64,000 nucleotides of DNA from the NCBI GenBank assembly GCA_020636355.1, contig JACJYB010000007.1, forward strand, positions 124,001-188,000. The letters run 5' to 3'. Shown piece after piece: positions 51,397 through 59,923 of the stretch (positions are counted from its first letter, which is position 1; the number at the start of each line of letters is the position of its first letter). The position numbers and the translations under genes are program-made. The notes below the pieces were generated by a model. That model was not told where the DNA came from. It did no database searches and was given only the letters and a program-made list of their open reading frames with translations. This DNA is from Lewinellaceae bacterium. Lineage in GTDB: Bacteria; Bacteroidota; Bacteroidia; Chitinophagales; Saprospiraceae.

Positions 51397-53799
51397 TCAA
51401 TGGTTCAAGACCTCGCCACTCATACACTCCATTCCGATCGGCGATCCGTCCGGCATATCTTTGGCTTCCGGAATAGAAAACTCACCCGGATCATCCAAGT
51501 ATGCCTTGATAGCTTGAGCTAAGGCAAAGCGATGAGCCTGATCAGAAGCATCCTGTCCGCCGGAGTTCAGATGATCAATGGCATTACTCATAAAGAAGAG
51601 TACTTCTGCACGTACCTGTGCGGAAACATCGGCTTTTTTCATGGCATCCATCAGAGTGTAGTAGAAGCGCTTTTCCGTGAGACGACCGATTTCTTTCTCC
51701 ATCGCCGATTTTCCGGTATTGGAACCTACATGTTTCGAGATGGCCATCAGATAATCCGACAGGGATATATGGGCTTCCGGAAAACGATCATGCTGTTCCA
51801 CGACCCGGGCGAGACGGGCTGGGACCAACATAAAGCCCAGGGTATTTTGAACTGATGACTCGGCAGCCCCAAGCGGGTCAAAGGTTTGGCCGGTGTAAAT
51901 TTTAAATAATTCGCGGTCTCGGCTATATCCCAGGGGTTGAGGGGGTAAATATTGGAGAATTGACTCCGGAATAACCAGATATTTCGGATCCAGTGTGGCG
52001 AAAAGGCTTTCCATCGCCGCTTTCTGATCTCCGGGGGATACTGGCGTAACCTTAGCGGTATTGACTTCTTTGACATCATAGGCATACTCGACGCCACCGA
52101 TTACCTTGCTGGTCGCTTCGATTTGATAGCGGGGGAGGAGATATAATGGTACCAGTGCATTTTCCAGCGTTCCCAGAGGAGCTCCCGTGCGGATGGTATT
52201 TAAACCAAATTGATTCAGCGCTGCTTGCCGAACGCTGATGAGGCGGGTTAATTCCTCAGCGGCTTCCGATCCGCTGTCCCACAGGTGGCCATAAGGGTTG
52301 GCACCATCGGCTGCCCGGGCGTCCCGGTCGGAGATGTAGCGTAAGCCCATCTTTTCATTTTCCTGCAGGATAGATTGTAAAGCAGCATGTTCATCGGTAC
52401 CAGCGGGAAAATCCTGATAACCATACAAAATGGTCCGCTTGTCCCAGGCGCCGATCTTATCATCATAGGCATTTGCAGCAGTAACATGACCGTCTGCGGT
52501 CACCTCGTACAATGGATGTGGATAATCCATTACGGAGGACCGGTCATTGGTGCTGGCTGCAAAATTATGGGCCAGCCCAAGGGTATGCCCTACTTCATGG
52601 GCCGCTAACTGACGCAGACGGGCTAAAGCTACCTCAAGCAATGGGCCGTCATTGTCATCACTCTTTCCATAGGGAGAAAGGAGTGCCTGTGCGATCAGAA
52701 AGTCTTGCCTAACTCTTAATGAACCCAGTGAAACCTGACCTTTGATGATCTCTCCGGTACGCGGATCATTGATTCCGGCACCATAGGACCATCCACGGGT
52801 GGAGCGGTGAACCCATTGGATCAGGTTATAACGGACATCCATCGGATCGGCATCGGCAGGAAGCATTTTCACCTGAAATGCATTGATATAGCCTGCTGCT
52901 TCAAAAGCCTGGTTCCACCACCGGGCACCATCAAGCAGTGCACTCCGGATGGGTTCAGGACAACCCGGGTCGAGATAATAGACGATAGGTTCTACCGCCT
53001 CGCTTTTAGCGGCGTTGGGGTCTTTTTTTTGTAAGCGGTGACGGGTTATAAACCGTTTTAACAGCGGGGATTCTATGGGAGTAGCATAATCCGCATAGGA
53101 GGTGCCGAAGTATCCGCTCCGGGGATCAAATTCCCTTGGCTCGTATCCAGGTCCTGGCAATTCAATGAACGAATGATGCATGCGAACCGTCACGGCAGTA
53201 GGGTCTGGCGTTACCGAACGTATCCACCCGCCTTTCGGGGTGCCGGTAAAGGTTATGGTTGCTTCAAACTCCGTATTTTTCGGAAAGTTTTTCGTGCGTT
53301 CAAGGTAAAGCGCACAACGACTTTTATCCAGGGAGTAATTGCCCTGATTGGTCTGTGCAAGTCGGTTTGCAACGCCATGGGCATCACGAAGCAGGAAAGG
53401 GGTAAGGTCAATTCTGGCACCTAGCGTCGAATCTTTATCCACATCAAATCCCCACAGTACCGACTGGGCAAAGGCTTGTTCCACCGATTTACGCTCCAAG
53501 ATGTCATCACTGACCGCCCGGTAGTCGTAATTGATTTTAATAAGGAGGATTTTATTACCGGAACGCGTAAATTTCACCACACCCTCATCACCGATCTGTC
53601 CACGGTCCAGGCCGATATCATTGGATCCAATACCTGCAGGGAGTGAATTGACGTATAAAAATTCCTGGTCCAGCTTATCGACGTACAGATACATCTTGCC
53701 TTTGGCGTTATCCCATTCGTAGGGGAAATAACCCGGTGTAACTTGCGCCTGGCCATAGCCAATAAGTGCGAGTAGGAGACTGGTAAATATGGTTTTCAT
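51397..53799 (-). CDS. secreted zinc metalloprotease with DUF5117/DUF5118-like parts
   Basis: About 800 residues from the ATG at 53799, which gives a signal peptide (MKTIFTSLLLALIGYGQAQ); three extra codons upstream are open. The zinc motif AAHEVGHTLGLAHNF (HExxHxxGxxHN) is the metzincin-like signature of this group, near residue 400. The N-terminal portion (FPYEWDNAKGKMYLYVDKLD) and the C-terminal helical region match large DUF5117/DUF4953 metalloproteases found throughout Bacteroidota and Gemmatimonadota. Substrates unknown. The start overlaps no neighbour: the helicase gene lies 12 bp upstream in the same direction. Confidence 0.9.
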   Translation of the reverse strand: MKTIFTSLLLALIGYGQAQVTPGYFPYEWDNAKGKMYLYVDKLDQEFLYVNSLPAGIGSNDIGLDRGQIGDEGVVKFTRSGNKILLIKINYDYRAVSDDILERKSVEQAFAQSVLWGFDVDKDSTLGARIDLTPFLLRDAHGVANRLAQTNQGNYSLDKSRCALYLERTKNFPKNTEFEATITFTGTPKGGWIRSVTPDPTAVTVRMHHSFIELPGPGYEPREFDPRSGYFGTSYADYATPIESPLLKRFITRHRLQKKDPNAAKSEAVEPIVYYLDPGCPEPIRSALLDGARWWNQAFEAAGYINAFQVKMLPADADPMDVRYNLIQWVHRSTRGWSYGAGINDPRTGEIIKGQVSLGSLRVRQDFLIAQALLSPYGKSDDNDGPLLEVALARLRQLAAHEVGHTLGLAHNFAASTNDRSSVMDYPHPLYEVTADGHVTAANAYDDKIGAWDKRTILYGYQDFPAGTDEHAALQSILQENEKMGLRYISDRDARAADGANPYGHLWDSGSEAAEELTRLISVRQAALNQFGLNTIRTGAPLGTLENALVPLYLLPRYQIEATSKVIGGVEYAYDVKEVNTAKVTPVSPGDQKAAMESLFATLDPKYLVIPESILQYLPPQPLGYSRDRELFKIYTGQTFDPLGAAESSVQNTLGFMLVPARLARVVEQHDRFPEAHISLSDYLMAISKHVGSNTGKSAMEKEIGRLTEKRFYYTLMDAMKKADVSAQVRAEVLFFMSNAIDHLNSGGQDASDQAHRFALAQAIKAYLDDPGEFSIPEAKDMPDGSPIGMECMSGEVLNH

Positions 53800-53811
53800 G
53801 AATTCCATTTA

Positions 53812-56800
53812 TTAATCTTGTTCTTCAATTTCTTCCCTTTCCAACTGTAACGACTCTACATGCTGCACATCAAAATGATGATTGACCAATGCGCACCAGT
53901 AACAATCCTCTTTGCCGCAGCCCGGATAAAATGCATGCGCTTTAATCTTTTCGTACACATGGTTCAATGCGCGTCCGACGCTTGCTTCGTCCTCCGGTCG
54001 TACGGAAATGGTACGGAATTCAAATTTACCCTGGTTATCCGGGATAATGAAATCCATGATTCCGTCCTGCATGCGATGCCGATATTCGGGGATCTGGTCT
54101 AAAAGTAATTTATAAAATACAATTTGCCTCCAGTATTCGCTTCCCGGATCGAGGTCATCAGGTGGAGGATTTAATTTGTTAGCCGCAAATTTTCCGGTTT
54201 TATAATCGATGACCCGAATGCCGTGGTCGTGTTGTTCTATTTTGTCTATGATACCGGAAATAGGCACTCCGGCATAAGCTGCTTCGGTGATCCTGTATTC
54301 CACGCGAGGCTTTTCTTTTAATAACCGCCAGGAAGCAATCCGGGCCTGGTAATAGGCAGGCAGGATTTGTTCCCCATAAAAAATTTGTTCTTCAAATTGC
54401 TTTTTGGTGAAATGAGACTGATGGTTCTCCATGCCTTCCCGGAAGTGGTAAATCAAAGCTTCCACCGTCGAGTTATCCTGAAAATGACTGTGGAATTTTT
54501 CCAGGGCGTAATGCACGGCTTTCCCAAATCCCATGCGGTCCGTCCGTGCAGTGGGTACGCGAAGTATCTGCTCGAAATAAAAGGTGAGCGGACAACGCAA
54601 GAATTTATTGAGCGAAGTAGAACTCAACGCCAGTCCCTGCAACTGGTGATCGATCCAGTCGTGATCCAGCAATTGGAAAGGTCGGGCTTCCGGCAGCAAA
54701 AGACGGGTATAATAGGTCTCAACCCGCTCGGTAACCACTTGCTCCAGACGGTCCGGAAGGGATGAGGAAGCTTCCAATTCGGATAGAAATTGCGACTTCT
54801 GAAGATGGCTGCCCCGCTCGTCTTCAAGATGATAGGAGAGGAAAAGGGCCTTTTTGGCTCTGGTCATTGCGACGTAAAAAAGCCGCCGCTCGTCTTCCAA
54901 ATTGCGATCCGTATCCGCGCGATGGACACCTTCAGGCATCCGGAATTGGTTCCACCCGGCTACTTGCTTGCCTTCCCAGGCATTACTCGAGCAGCCGATC
55001 ACAAACACATAACCAAATTCCAAACCTTTAGCACCATGGGCGGTCATAAACTGTACGCCTTCTTCCGAGTGAACAACCCGTACGAGCTGGAGCGGAATAC
55101 CATGGCTGTCCATTTTACGCAGCATTTCCAGAAATTCATCGAGATCGAGGGTAGGCTGTTTCACCATTTCCGATTTGATGAATTCGAAAAAGGAAGTTAG
55201 AACCTGTAATAGCCAGATTTTTTCAGTGGATTGCAGGATCTCTTGCAGGATACCCCCTTCTTTTAATATCCGTTCAAAGAGATTTTGCAGGGTTAGCTCT
55301 TTGACCCCGCGCATCCAGGACTCCAGGTTTTCACCCAGACGTAAGATCGATGCCGGCTCCGCGACCCCGGCAGTTTCCAATAGTTCAGGATCCAGGATCA
55401 ATGCACGCCAGGATATGGTATTCGGTACGCCGTCAGGTTGCTGCTTTCTCTTTTGGGCTTGTTCTTTCTGATATTTAGCCAATCGAGCGATGTCGATCGG
55501 AGCGATATCAAAATAGGAATAATGCATCATCTCGAACAACAGATGATCCTGACTGAAAGGATGATCGTATTCCTCCTGGAGATAAGTCAGGATGGTACGC
55601 AGATTACGGATCAGCGTAAGATGCAAAACATTGACGTTTCGCTTGACGGAGAGGGGGATCAGATTTTGCTCCATCACCGCGATGAGATCCTCCACCTGCT
55701 TGTGATTCCGGTAGATTACGGCTATTTCTGCCAATGGTACCTGTTGTTCTTCCTGCAGGCGTTTGATGTGGTACAATATGCCCGCTTCTTCCTGGATTCG
55801 GTTTGGAAAATGGGTTAGATGGATAGCTCCGGAATATTTCTGGTTATGACCGGCTGCCAGGAGATTCTTCTCAATATTTAAGTGATTGACCAGCCGGTCC
55901 AGGTTGGAACGGATCAATTTTCCGGCGGCATTCAGGATGGGTTGAGCAGAACGGTAATTGGCCTTGAGAAGAATTATCTTCGGTTGGAACCGGTCAGAAA
56001 AATCAAGAATATTCTGCACGCTGGCACCCTGAAAGCGGTAAATAGCCTGATCATCGTCGCCGACGACAAACAGGTTTGGCCGGATTTCGGGGGGACAAAG
56101 CGTTTCAAGAATGGCATTTTGTGCGCCATTGGTATCCTGGTATTCATCCACCAGTACGTAAAGAAATTGTTCCTGGAGGGCGGCTAGCAGATCATCATTG
56201 TGTCGCAGCTCCCGCAAAACCCACTGGATCATGTCTTCAAAATCATACCGGTGGTTTGCGCGTAAGGCATCGTTGTAGACAGGAAGCAATTTGGCTGCGT
56301 GGCCGGTCGTCTCCAGGCTCCCGATCTTGCGTAGGATATCTTTTTTCACTTCTCCTTTCCGGGCTCCCGATTTGGCGATGGAATCCGGGTCATTGCGGAG
56401 GTTTTCAATGGCTTGGTCCAGGAGTGCCAGGAATGCCTCTGCATCCAGGTTTTCTTTCTTCATGTACTGGAACAAATGCTGCAGCCGGGGTACATCAAAA
56501 TACAAATCACCCCGGAGGCGTTTCAACGGATGATCCTTGGGGAGCTGATCGATCAGTTGCCGGTAAATGGTGACTAATTCCAGTTCCGAGGCAGGTTGGA
56601 GATCGCGATAAGCGCCAAAGATTTCCCGGTATTGCTGAATAAGGTGATGGCCAAAAGAATGAAAGGTGTGAATCTGTACCTGGTAGGCCGTTGGACCAAT
56701 GTATTGCAATAATCGCTGGCGCATGGCAAAAACGCCTGCTTCGGTATAAGTCAGACACAGGATGTTGTGTGGGTCGGTATCGGTAAGCTGCAGGATCTGT

Positions 56801-56985
56801 CCGATCCGTAAAGCCAGGATCTGGGTCTTGCCGGTACCCGGTCCCGCGACAACCAATACCGGCCCCTCGATCGAATTTACAGCATCCTTTTGTTCGTCGT
56901 TTAATTGATCCAGGGCGTCCTGGAAGCGTGCATCCTGGCGGGCCCGCGATGCAAAATCGAGTATTAGTTGTGATCCTCTAGACAT
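53812..56985 (-). CDS. UvrD/Rep-type helicase fused to an Fe-S PD-(D/E)XK nuclease domain
   Basis: About 1057 residues from the ATG at 56985 (MSRGSQLILDF); 31 further open codons would run into the promoter of the divergent tlpA-like gene. Helicase motifs: AGPGTGKTQILALRIGQIL (Walker A, about 48-54), VDEYQDTN, GDDDQAIYRFQGAS, MTAHGAKGLEF and VAMTRAKKALFL. The C-terminal domain has PD-(D/E)XK residues in VRVIDYKTGKFA-type sequence (GIRVIDYKTGK) and four cysteines in the arrangement C...CxxxxCxxC (FLRCPLTF and CGKEDCYWC), which suggests a 4Fe-4S cluster as in AddB and Cas4. It likely processes DNA ends or replication intermediates. Confidence 0.9.
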   Translation of the reverse strand: MSRGSQLILDFASRARQDARFQDALDQLNDEQKDAVNSIEGPVLVVAGPGTGKTQILALRIGQILQLTDTDPHNILCLTYTEAGVFAMRQRLLQYIGPTAYQVQIHTFHSFGHHLIQQYREIFGAYRDLQPASELELVTIYRQLIDQLPKDHPLKRLRGDLYFDVPRLQHLFQYMKKENLDAEAFLALLDQAIENLRNDPDSIAKSGARKGEVKKDILRKIGSLETTGHAAKLLPVYNDALRANHRYDFEDMIQWVLRELRHNDDLLAALQEQFLYVLVDEYQDTNGAQNAILETLCPPEIRPNLFVVGDDDQAIYRFQGASVQNILDFSDRFQPKIILLKANYRSAQPILNAAGKLIRSNLDRLVNHLNIEKNLLAAGHNQKYSGAIHLTHFPNRIQEEAGILYHIKRLQEEQQVPLAEIAVIYRNHKQVEDLIAVMEQNLIPLSVKRNVNVLHLTLIRNLRTILTYLQEEYDHPFSQDHLLFEMMHYSYFDIAPIDIARLAKYQKEQAQKRKQQPDGVPNTISWRALILDPELLETAGVAEPASILRLGENLESWMRGVKELTLQNLFERILKEGGILQEILQSTEKIWLLQVLTSFFEFIKSEMVKQPTLDLDEFLEMLRKMDSHGIPLQLVRVVHSEEGVQFMTAHGAKGLEFGYVFVIGCSSNAWEGKQVAGWNQFRMPEGVHRADTDRNLEDERRLFYVAMTRAKKALFLSYHLEDERGSHLQKSQFLSELEASSSLPDRLEQVVTERVETYYTRLLLPEARPFQLLDHDWIDHQLQGLALSSTSLNKFLRCPLTFYFEQILRVPTARTDRMGFGKAVHYALEKFHSHFQDNSTVEALIYHFREGMENHQSHFTKKQFEEQIFYGEQILPAYYQARIASWRLLKEKPRVEYRITEAAYAGVPISGIIDKIEQHDHGIRVIDYKTGKFAANKLNPPPDDLDPGSEYWRQIVFYKLLLDQIPEYRHRMQDGIMDFIIPDNQGKFEFRTISVRPEDEASVGRALNHVYEKIKAHAFYPGCGKEDCYWCALVNHHFDVQHVESLQLEREEIEEQD

Positions 56986-57064
56986 CGCTTTAAAGGTACG
57001 TAATTGTAACGCGGACAGAAACCCATACTTCTTTCCAGGTGAGGTATAGCTGGTAAGGAACATG

Positions 57065-57072
57065 TATCTTTG
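57065..57072 (+). promoter_or_regulatory. TANNTTTG -7 box before the TlpA-like gene
   Basis: TATCTTTG matches the consensus exactly, 17 bp before the ATG at 57090. Its position inside the open frame upstream of the divergent helicase supports the later start (56985) for that helicase. Confidence 0.4.
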
Positions 57073-57089
57073 CCGCAAAAAGCCGCAGG

Positions 57090-57617
57090 ATGCGTTTTAT
57101 TAGATTTTTGGGGATACTCATATTGACTCTGGGGTTGGTATGGGTAGGCAAGTACCTTTATTTTAAGCCCAAATATAAAGCCGGGATTGAAGCGCCGGGA
57201 TTTGATTTTATCAACCTGCAGGGAGAAAGGAAACAACTAAGTGATTTTCAGGGTCAATATGTCCTCCTAGATTTTTGGGCAAGCTGGTGCGCTCCCTGCC
57301 GGGCTCAAAATCCTCGCATCCGGGAGCTCTACGACAAATATCATGACGCCGGGTTTAAAGATGCGACCGGATTTGAATTAATCAGTATAGGCATTGAGAC
57401 CGACCTGGATCGATGGAGAAATGCAATAAATCAGGACGGGTTAATCTGGCCCAACCAATTTAGCGATGGCAATCGTTTTCAAAGTCCTGTGGCAAAACAA
57501 TATGGTGTCCGCGAGATTCCAACATCATACCTGATTAATCCCAGCGGTAAAATTGTCGCGGTAAATCCTGATATTGAATTTATTAGCACTTTTTTTGACA
57601 GACGAAGGACATCCTGA
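57090..57617 (+). CDS. TlpA/ResA-like membrane-anchored thioredoxin
   Basis: 175 residues. One N-terminal hydrophobic helix (FIRFLGILILTLGLVWVGK) followed by an AhpC-TSA/Redoxin domain with the CxxC motif FWASWCAPCRAQNP (about residues 68-71) and cis-Pro region VREIPTSYLINPSGKIV. It reduces disulphides in the periplasm, for example for cytochrome maturation. It is followed by grpE with 70 bp between genes. Confidence 0.9.
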   Translation: MRFIRFLGILILTLGLVWVGKYLYFKPKYKAGIEAPGFDFINLQGERKQLSDFQGQYVLLDFWASWCAPCRAQNPRIRELYDKYHDAGFKDATGFELISIGIETDLDRWRNAINQDGLIWPNQFSDGNRFQSPVAKQYGVREIPTSYLINPSGKIVAVNPDIEFISTFFDRRRTS

Positions 57618-57687
57618 CTGCCAAAATGACTGAATATCCAACTTGGCAGGCAAATTGATAAGAGCTATGTGGAAAAAACGTAGAAAT

Positions 57688-58248
57688 ATGAGCAAGGATC
57701 CGCAAGAAACACCAGACACGCAAAATGGAACCGAAGCCACTATGCCAAACCAGGAAACATCCGAAAATGATTCCGATTTGAAGCAGAAAGGTAAAAAAGG
57801 CAAAGCAGAGGATTCGTTACAGGAGGAGCTGGATGAGTTGAAAGACAAATACCTGCGCTTGTTTGCAGAATTTGACAATTATAAAAAACGAACCGTCAAA
57901 GAACGGCTGGATCTGATGAAGACAGCAGGCCAGGAAACCATCCAGTCCCTGCTACCGGTCCTGGATGACTTTGACCGCGCCAAAAAAAGTGCGGAAAGCG
58001 ATAAAAGTGCTGAAGTATTTTCAGAAGGGGTAGCCATGGTCTATAAAAGGCTCTATCATATTCTGGAACAACAGGGGTTAAAGTCCATGGAATCCAACGG
58101 GATAGATTTCAACCCGGAATTACACGAAGCGATCTCGGAAATTCCTGCCGGGGAAGCAATGAAAGGAAAAGTGATCGATACCGTTGAGAAAGGATATACA
58201 TTGAATGACAAAATAATTCGGTATGCGAAAGTTGTGGTAGGCAGCTAA
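57688..58248 (+). CDS. grpE: GrpE nucleotide exchange factor
   Basis: About 186 residues from the ATG at 57688 (MSKDPQETPDT); an in-frame ATG at 57667 and a TTG at 57643 precede it. After a low-complexity polar N-terminus the long coiled coil (LQEELDELKDKYLRLFAEFD) leads to NYKKRTVKERLDLMK and the beta-domain signature INFNPELHEAIS-like (GIDFNPELHEAISEIP), ending with KVVDTVEKGYTLNDKIIR-like sequence. GrpE releases ADP from DnaK. It is followed by dnaJ and then gldH. Confidence 0.93.
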   Translation: MSKDPQETPDTQNGTEATMPNQETSENDSDLKQKGKKGKAEDSLQEELDELKDKYLRLFAEFDNYKKRTVKERLDLMKTAGQETIQSLLPVLDDFDRAKKSAESDKSAEVFSEGVAMVYKRLYHILEQQGLKSMESNGIDFNPELHEAISEIPAGEAMKGKVIDTVEKGYTLNDKIIRYAKVVVGS

Positions 58249-58279
58249 GTCAGTCACGGACGCAACCATCTGTTTTTTT

Positions 58280-59431
58280 ATGGCGAAACGAGATTATTAC
58301 GAAATACTGGGCGTAGAGCGCAATGCGGATGAGATAACCATCAAGAAATCCTACCGTAAAATCGCAATGCAATTCCACCCGGACCGGAATCCGGGCGACA
58401 AGTCCGCGGAAGAAAAATTTAAGGAAGCGGCGGAAGCCTATGAAGTCCTAAGTGATAAAGATAAAAAGGCACGGTACGATCGTTACGGTCACGCCGGTGT
58501 CGACCCAAATATGGGAGGAGGCTTTAGCGGTGGTGGTATGACGATGGAGGATATCTTCCGGCAGTTTGGAGATATCTTTGGTGATTCGCCATTTGAAGGT
58601 TTTTTTGGAGGCTCCAGCCGGGGCTCACGACCTAGCGGGCAAAAAGGTACCAATCTACGCATCAATGTACCCCTGACCCTGGAGGAAATAGCCACCGGAG
58701 CTACGAAAAAGATCAAGGTTAAAAAACAAATTCAGTGCTCTACCTGCAACGGTAGCGGAGCTAAGGATAAATCTTCGGTCCGTACCTGTGGTACCTGCAA
58801 TGGATCCGGGTATGTCCGCCAGATCCGCTCTACTTTCCTTGGCCAAATGCAGACTACGGCTCCATGCCCTACCTGTAATGGGACCGGCCAAACGGTTTCT
58901 GCCTACTGTGGAACCTGCAAAGGAGACGGCCGGGTGTATGGCGAAGAAACGCTGGAGATTGAGATTCCGGCAGGTGTCGAAGAAGGCATGCAGTTGTCGA
59001 TGCGCGGTAAAGGTAACGCCGGTAGCAAAGGCGGGCCAAATGGTGACCTTTTGATCAGCATCACGGAGCGTGCCCACGACTTTTTGGAAAGAGACGGCAT
59101 GAACCTGGTCTATGAGTTGTTCCTCAATTTTGCCGACGCTGCGTTAGGGAGTTCGGTCGAAGTTCCTACGTTACAGGGGCAAGTCAAAATAAAGATTCCG
59201 GCAGGTACCCAAAGCGGTAAAATATTCCGTTTGAAGGAAAAAGGATTGCCCGTTGTCCAGAGTTATGAGAAAGGAGATCTGTTAGTTCATGTCAATATCT
59301 GGACGCCGAAAACCCTTTCGGATGAGGAACGTAAATTGCTGGAGCGCATGCGTGAGCTTTCTAATTTTGATCCCAAACCCGGGAAGGGAGAGCGGGGCTT
59401 TTTTGAAAAAATGAGAGATTATTTCAGATAA
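58280..59431 (+). CDS. dnaJ: chaperone protein DnaJ (type I)
   Basis: 383 residues with all domains: J domain with HPD (QFHPDRNPGDKSAEEKFKEA), Gly/Phe-rich linker (GGGFSGGGMTMEDIFRQF), a zinc-finger region with four CxxCxGxG motifs (CSTCNGSG, CGTCNGSG, CPTCNGTG, CGTCKGDG) and the C-terminal substrate domain. It stimulates DnaK ATPase and binds unfolded proteins. The stop TAA is immediately followed by the gldH ATG. DnaK itself is not in the window. Confidence 0.97.
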   Translation: MAKRDYYEILGVERNADEITIKKSYRKIAMQFHPDRNPGDKSAEEKFKEAAEAYEVLSDKDKKARYDRYGHAGVDPNMGGGFSGGGMTMEDIFRQFGDIFGDSPFEGFFGGSSRGSRPSGQKGTNLRINVPLTLEEIATGATKKIKVKKQIQCSTCNGSGAKDKSSVRTCGTCNGSGYVRQIRSTFLGQMQTTAPCPTCNGTGQTVSAYCGTCKGDGRVYGEETLEIEIPAGVEEGMQLSMRGKGNAGSKGGPNGDLLISITERAHDFLERDGMNLVYELFLNFADAALGSSVEVPTLQGQVKIKIPAGTQSGKIFRLKEKGLPVVQSYEKGDLLVHVNIWTPKTLSDEERKLLERMRELSNFDPKPGKGERGFFEKMRDYFR

Positions 59432-59923
59432 ATGAATGTGATTAAAGAGCTCATAACCGCTGCGTCTATCTTGCTGGCCCTGGCTAGCTGTGGTCCCGGG
59501 AATATTTATGAAAAAGCAGTTGAATTACCCAAGGAAGGATGGTCCTATCAGGATACAGTTTGCTTTCATTTTGCGATAAAAGACACTTCAGCGCATTACG
59601 ACTTCTGGTTGGATATTGATCACGATGCCACGTATGCCTTCCAAAACGTCTATACCCAATTTCATACCACCTACCCGGATGGTACAAAAAAGGATCAAAC
59701 GCTTTCACTTGAATTAGCGGATAAAAATGGATTATGGAACGGAACCTGCCATGGAGACCGGTGTTCGATCCACATACCATTGCAGTCAAATGCTTATTTT
59801 AATCAATCCGGGTCTTATACCATTTGTCTGGAGCAATACATGCGTGAATCTCCGATCACCGGAATCCGCAAAATCCAATTGGCTATAGCCAAATCGCCGG
59901 AGCCGGATGAATCATCGCGATAA
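59432..59923 (+). CDS. gldH: gliding motility lipoprotein GldH
   Basis: 163 residues. Lipoprotein signal peptide with lipobox LASC (Cys about 20). The mature part matches GldH: YEKAVELPKEGWSYQDTVCF, then HYDFWLDIDHDATYAFQNVY and NGLWNGTCHGD. GldH is an accessory lipoprotein required for gliding in Flavobacterium johnsoniae, although not part of the T9SS core. It starts right at the dnaJ stop, so it is co-transcribed with grpE-dnaJ. The Lgt encoded at 6147 would acylate it. Whether this organism glides cannot be told here. Confidence 0.88.
   Translation: MNVIKELITAASILLALASCGPGNIYEKAVELPKEGWSYQDTVCFHFAIKDTSAHYDFWLDIDHDATYAFQNVYTQFHTTYPDGTKKDQTLSLELADKNGLWNGTCHGDRCSIHIPLQSNAYFNQSGSYTICLEQYMRESPITGIRKIQLAIAKSPEPDESSR

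Noticed and set aside
53812..56985. Helicase-nuclease as part of an antiphage defence island
   Set aside because: Neighbours are a metalloprotease and thioredoxin/chaperone genes; nothing defence-related is adjacent.
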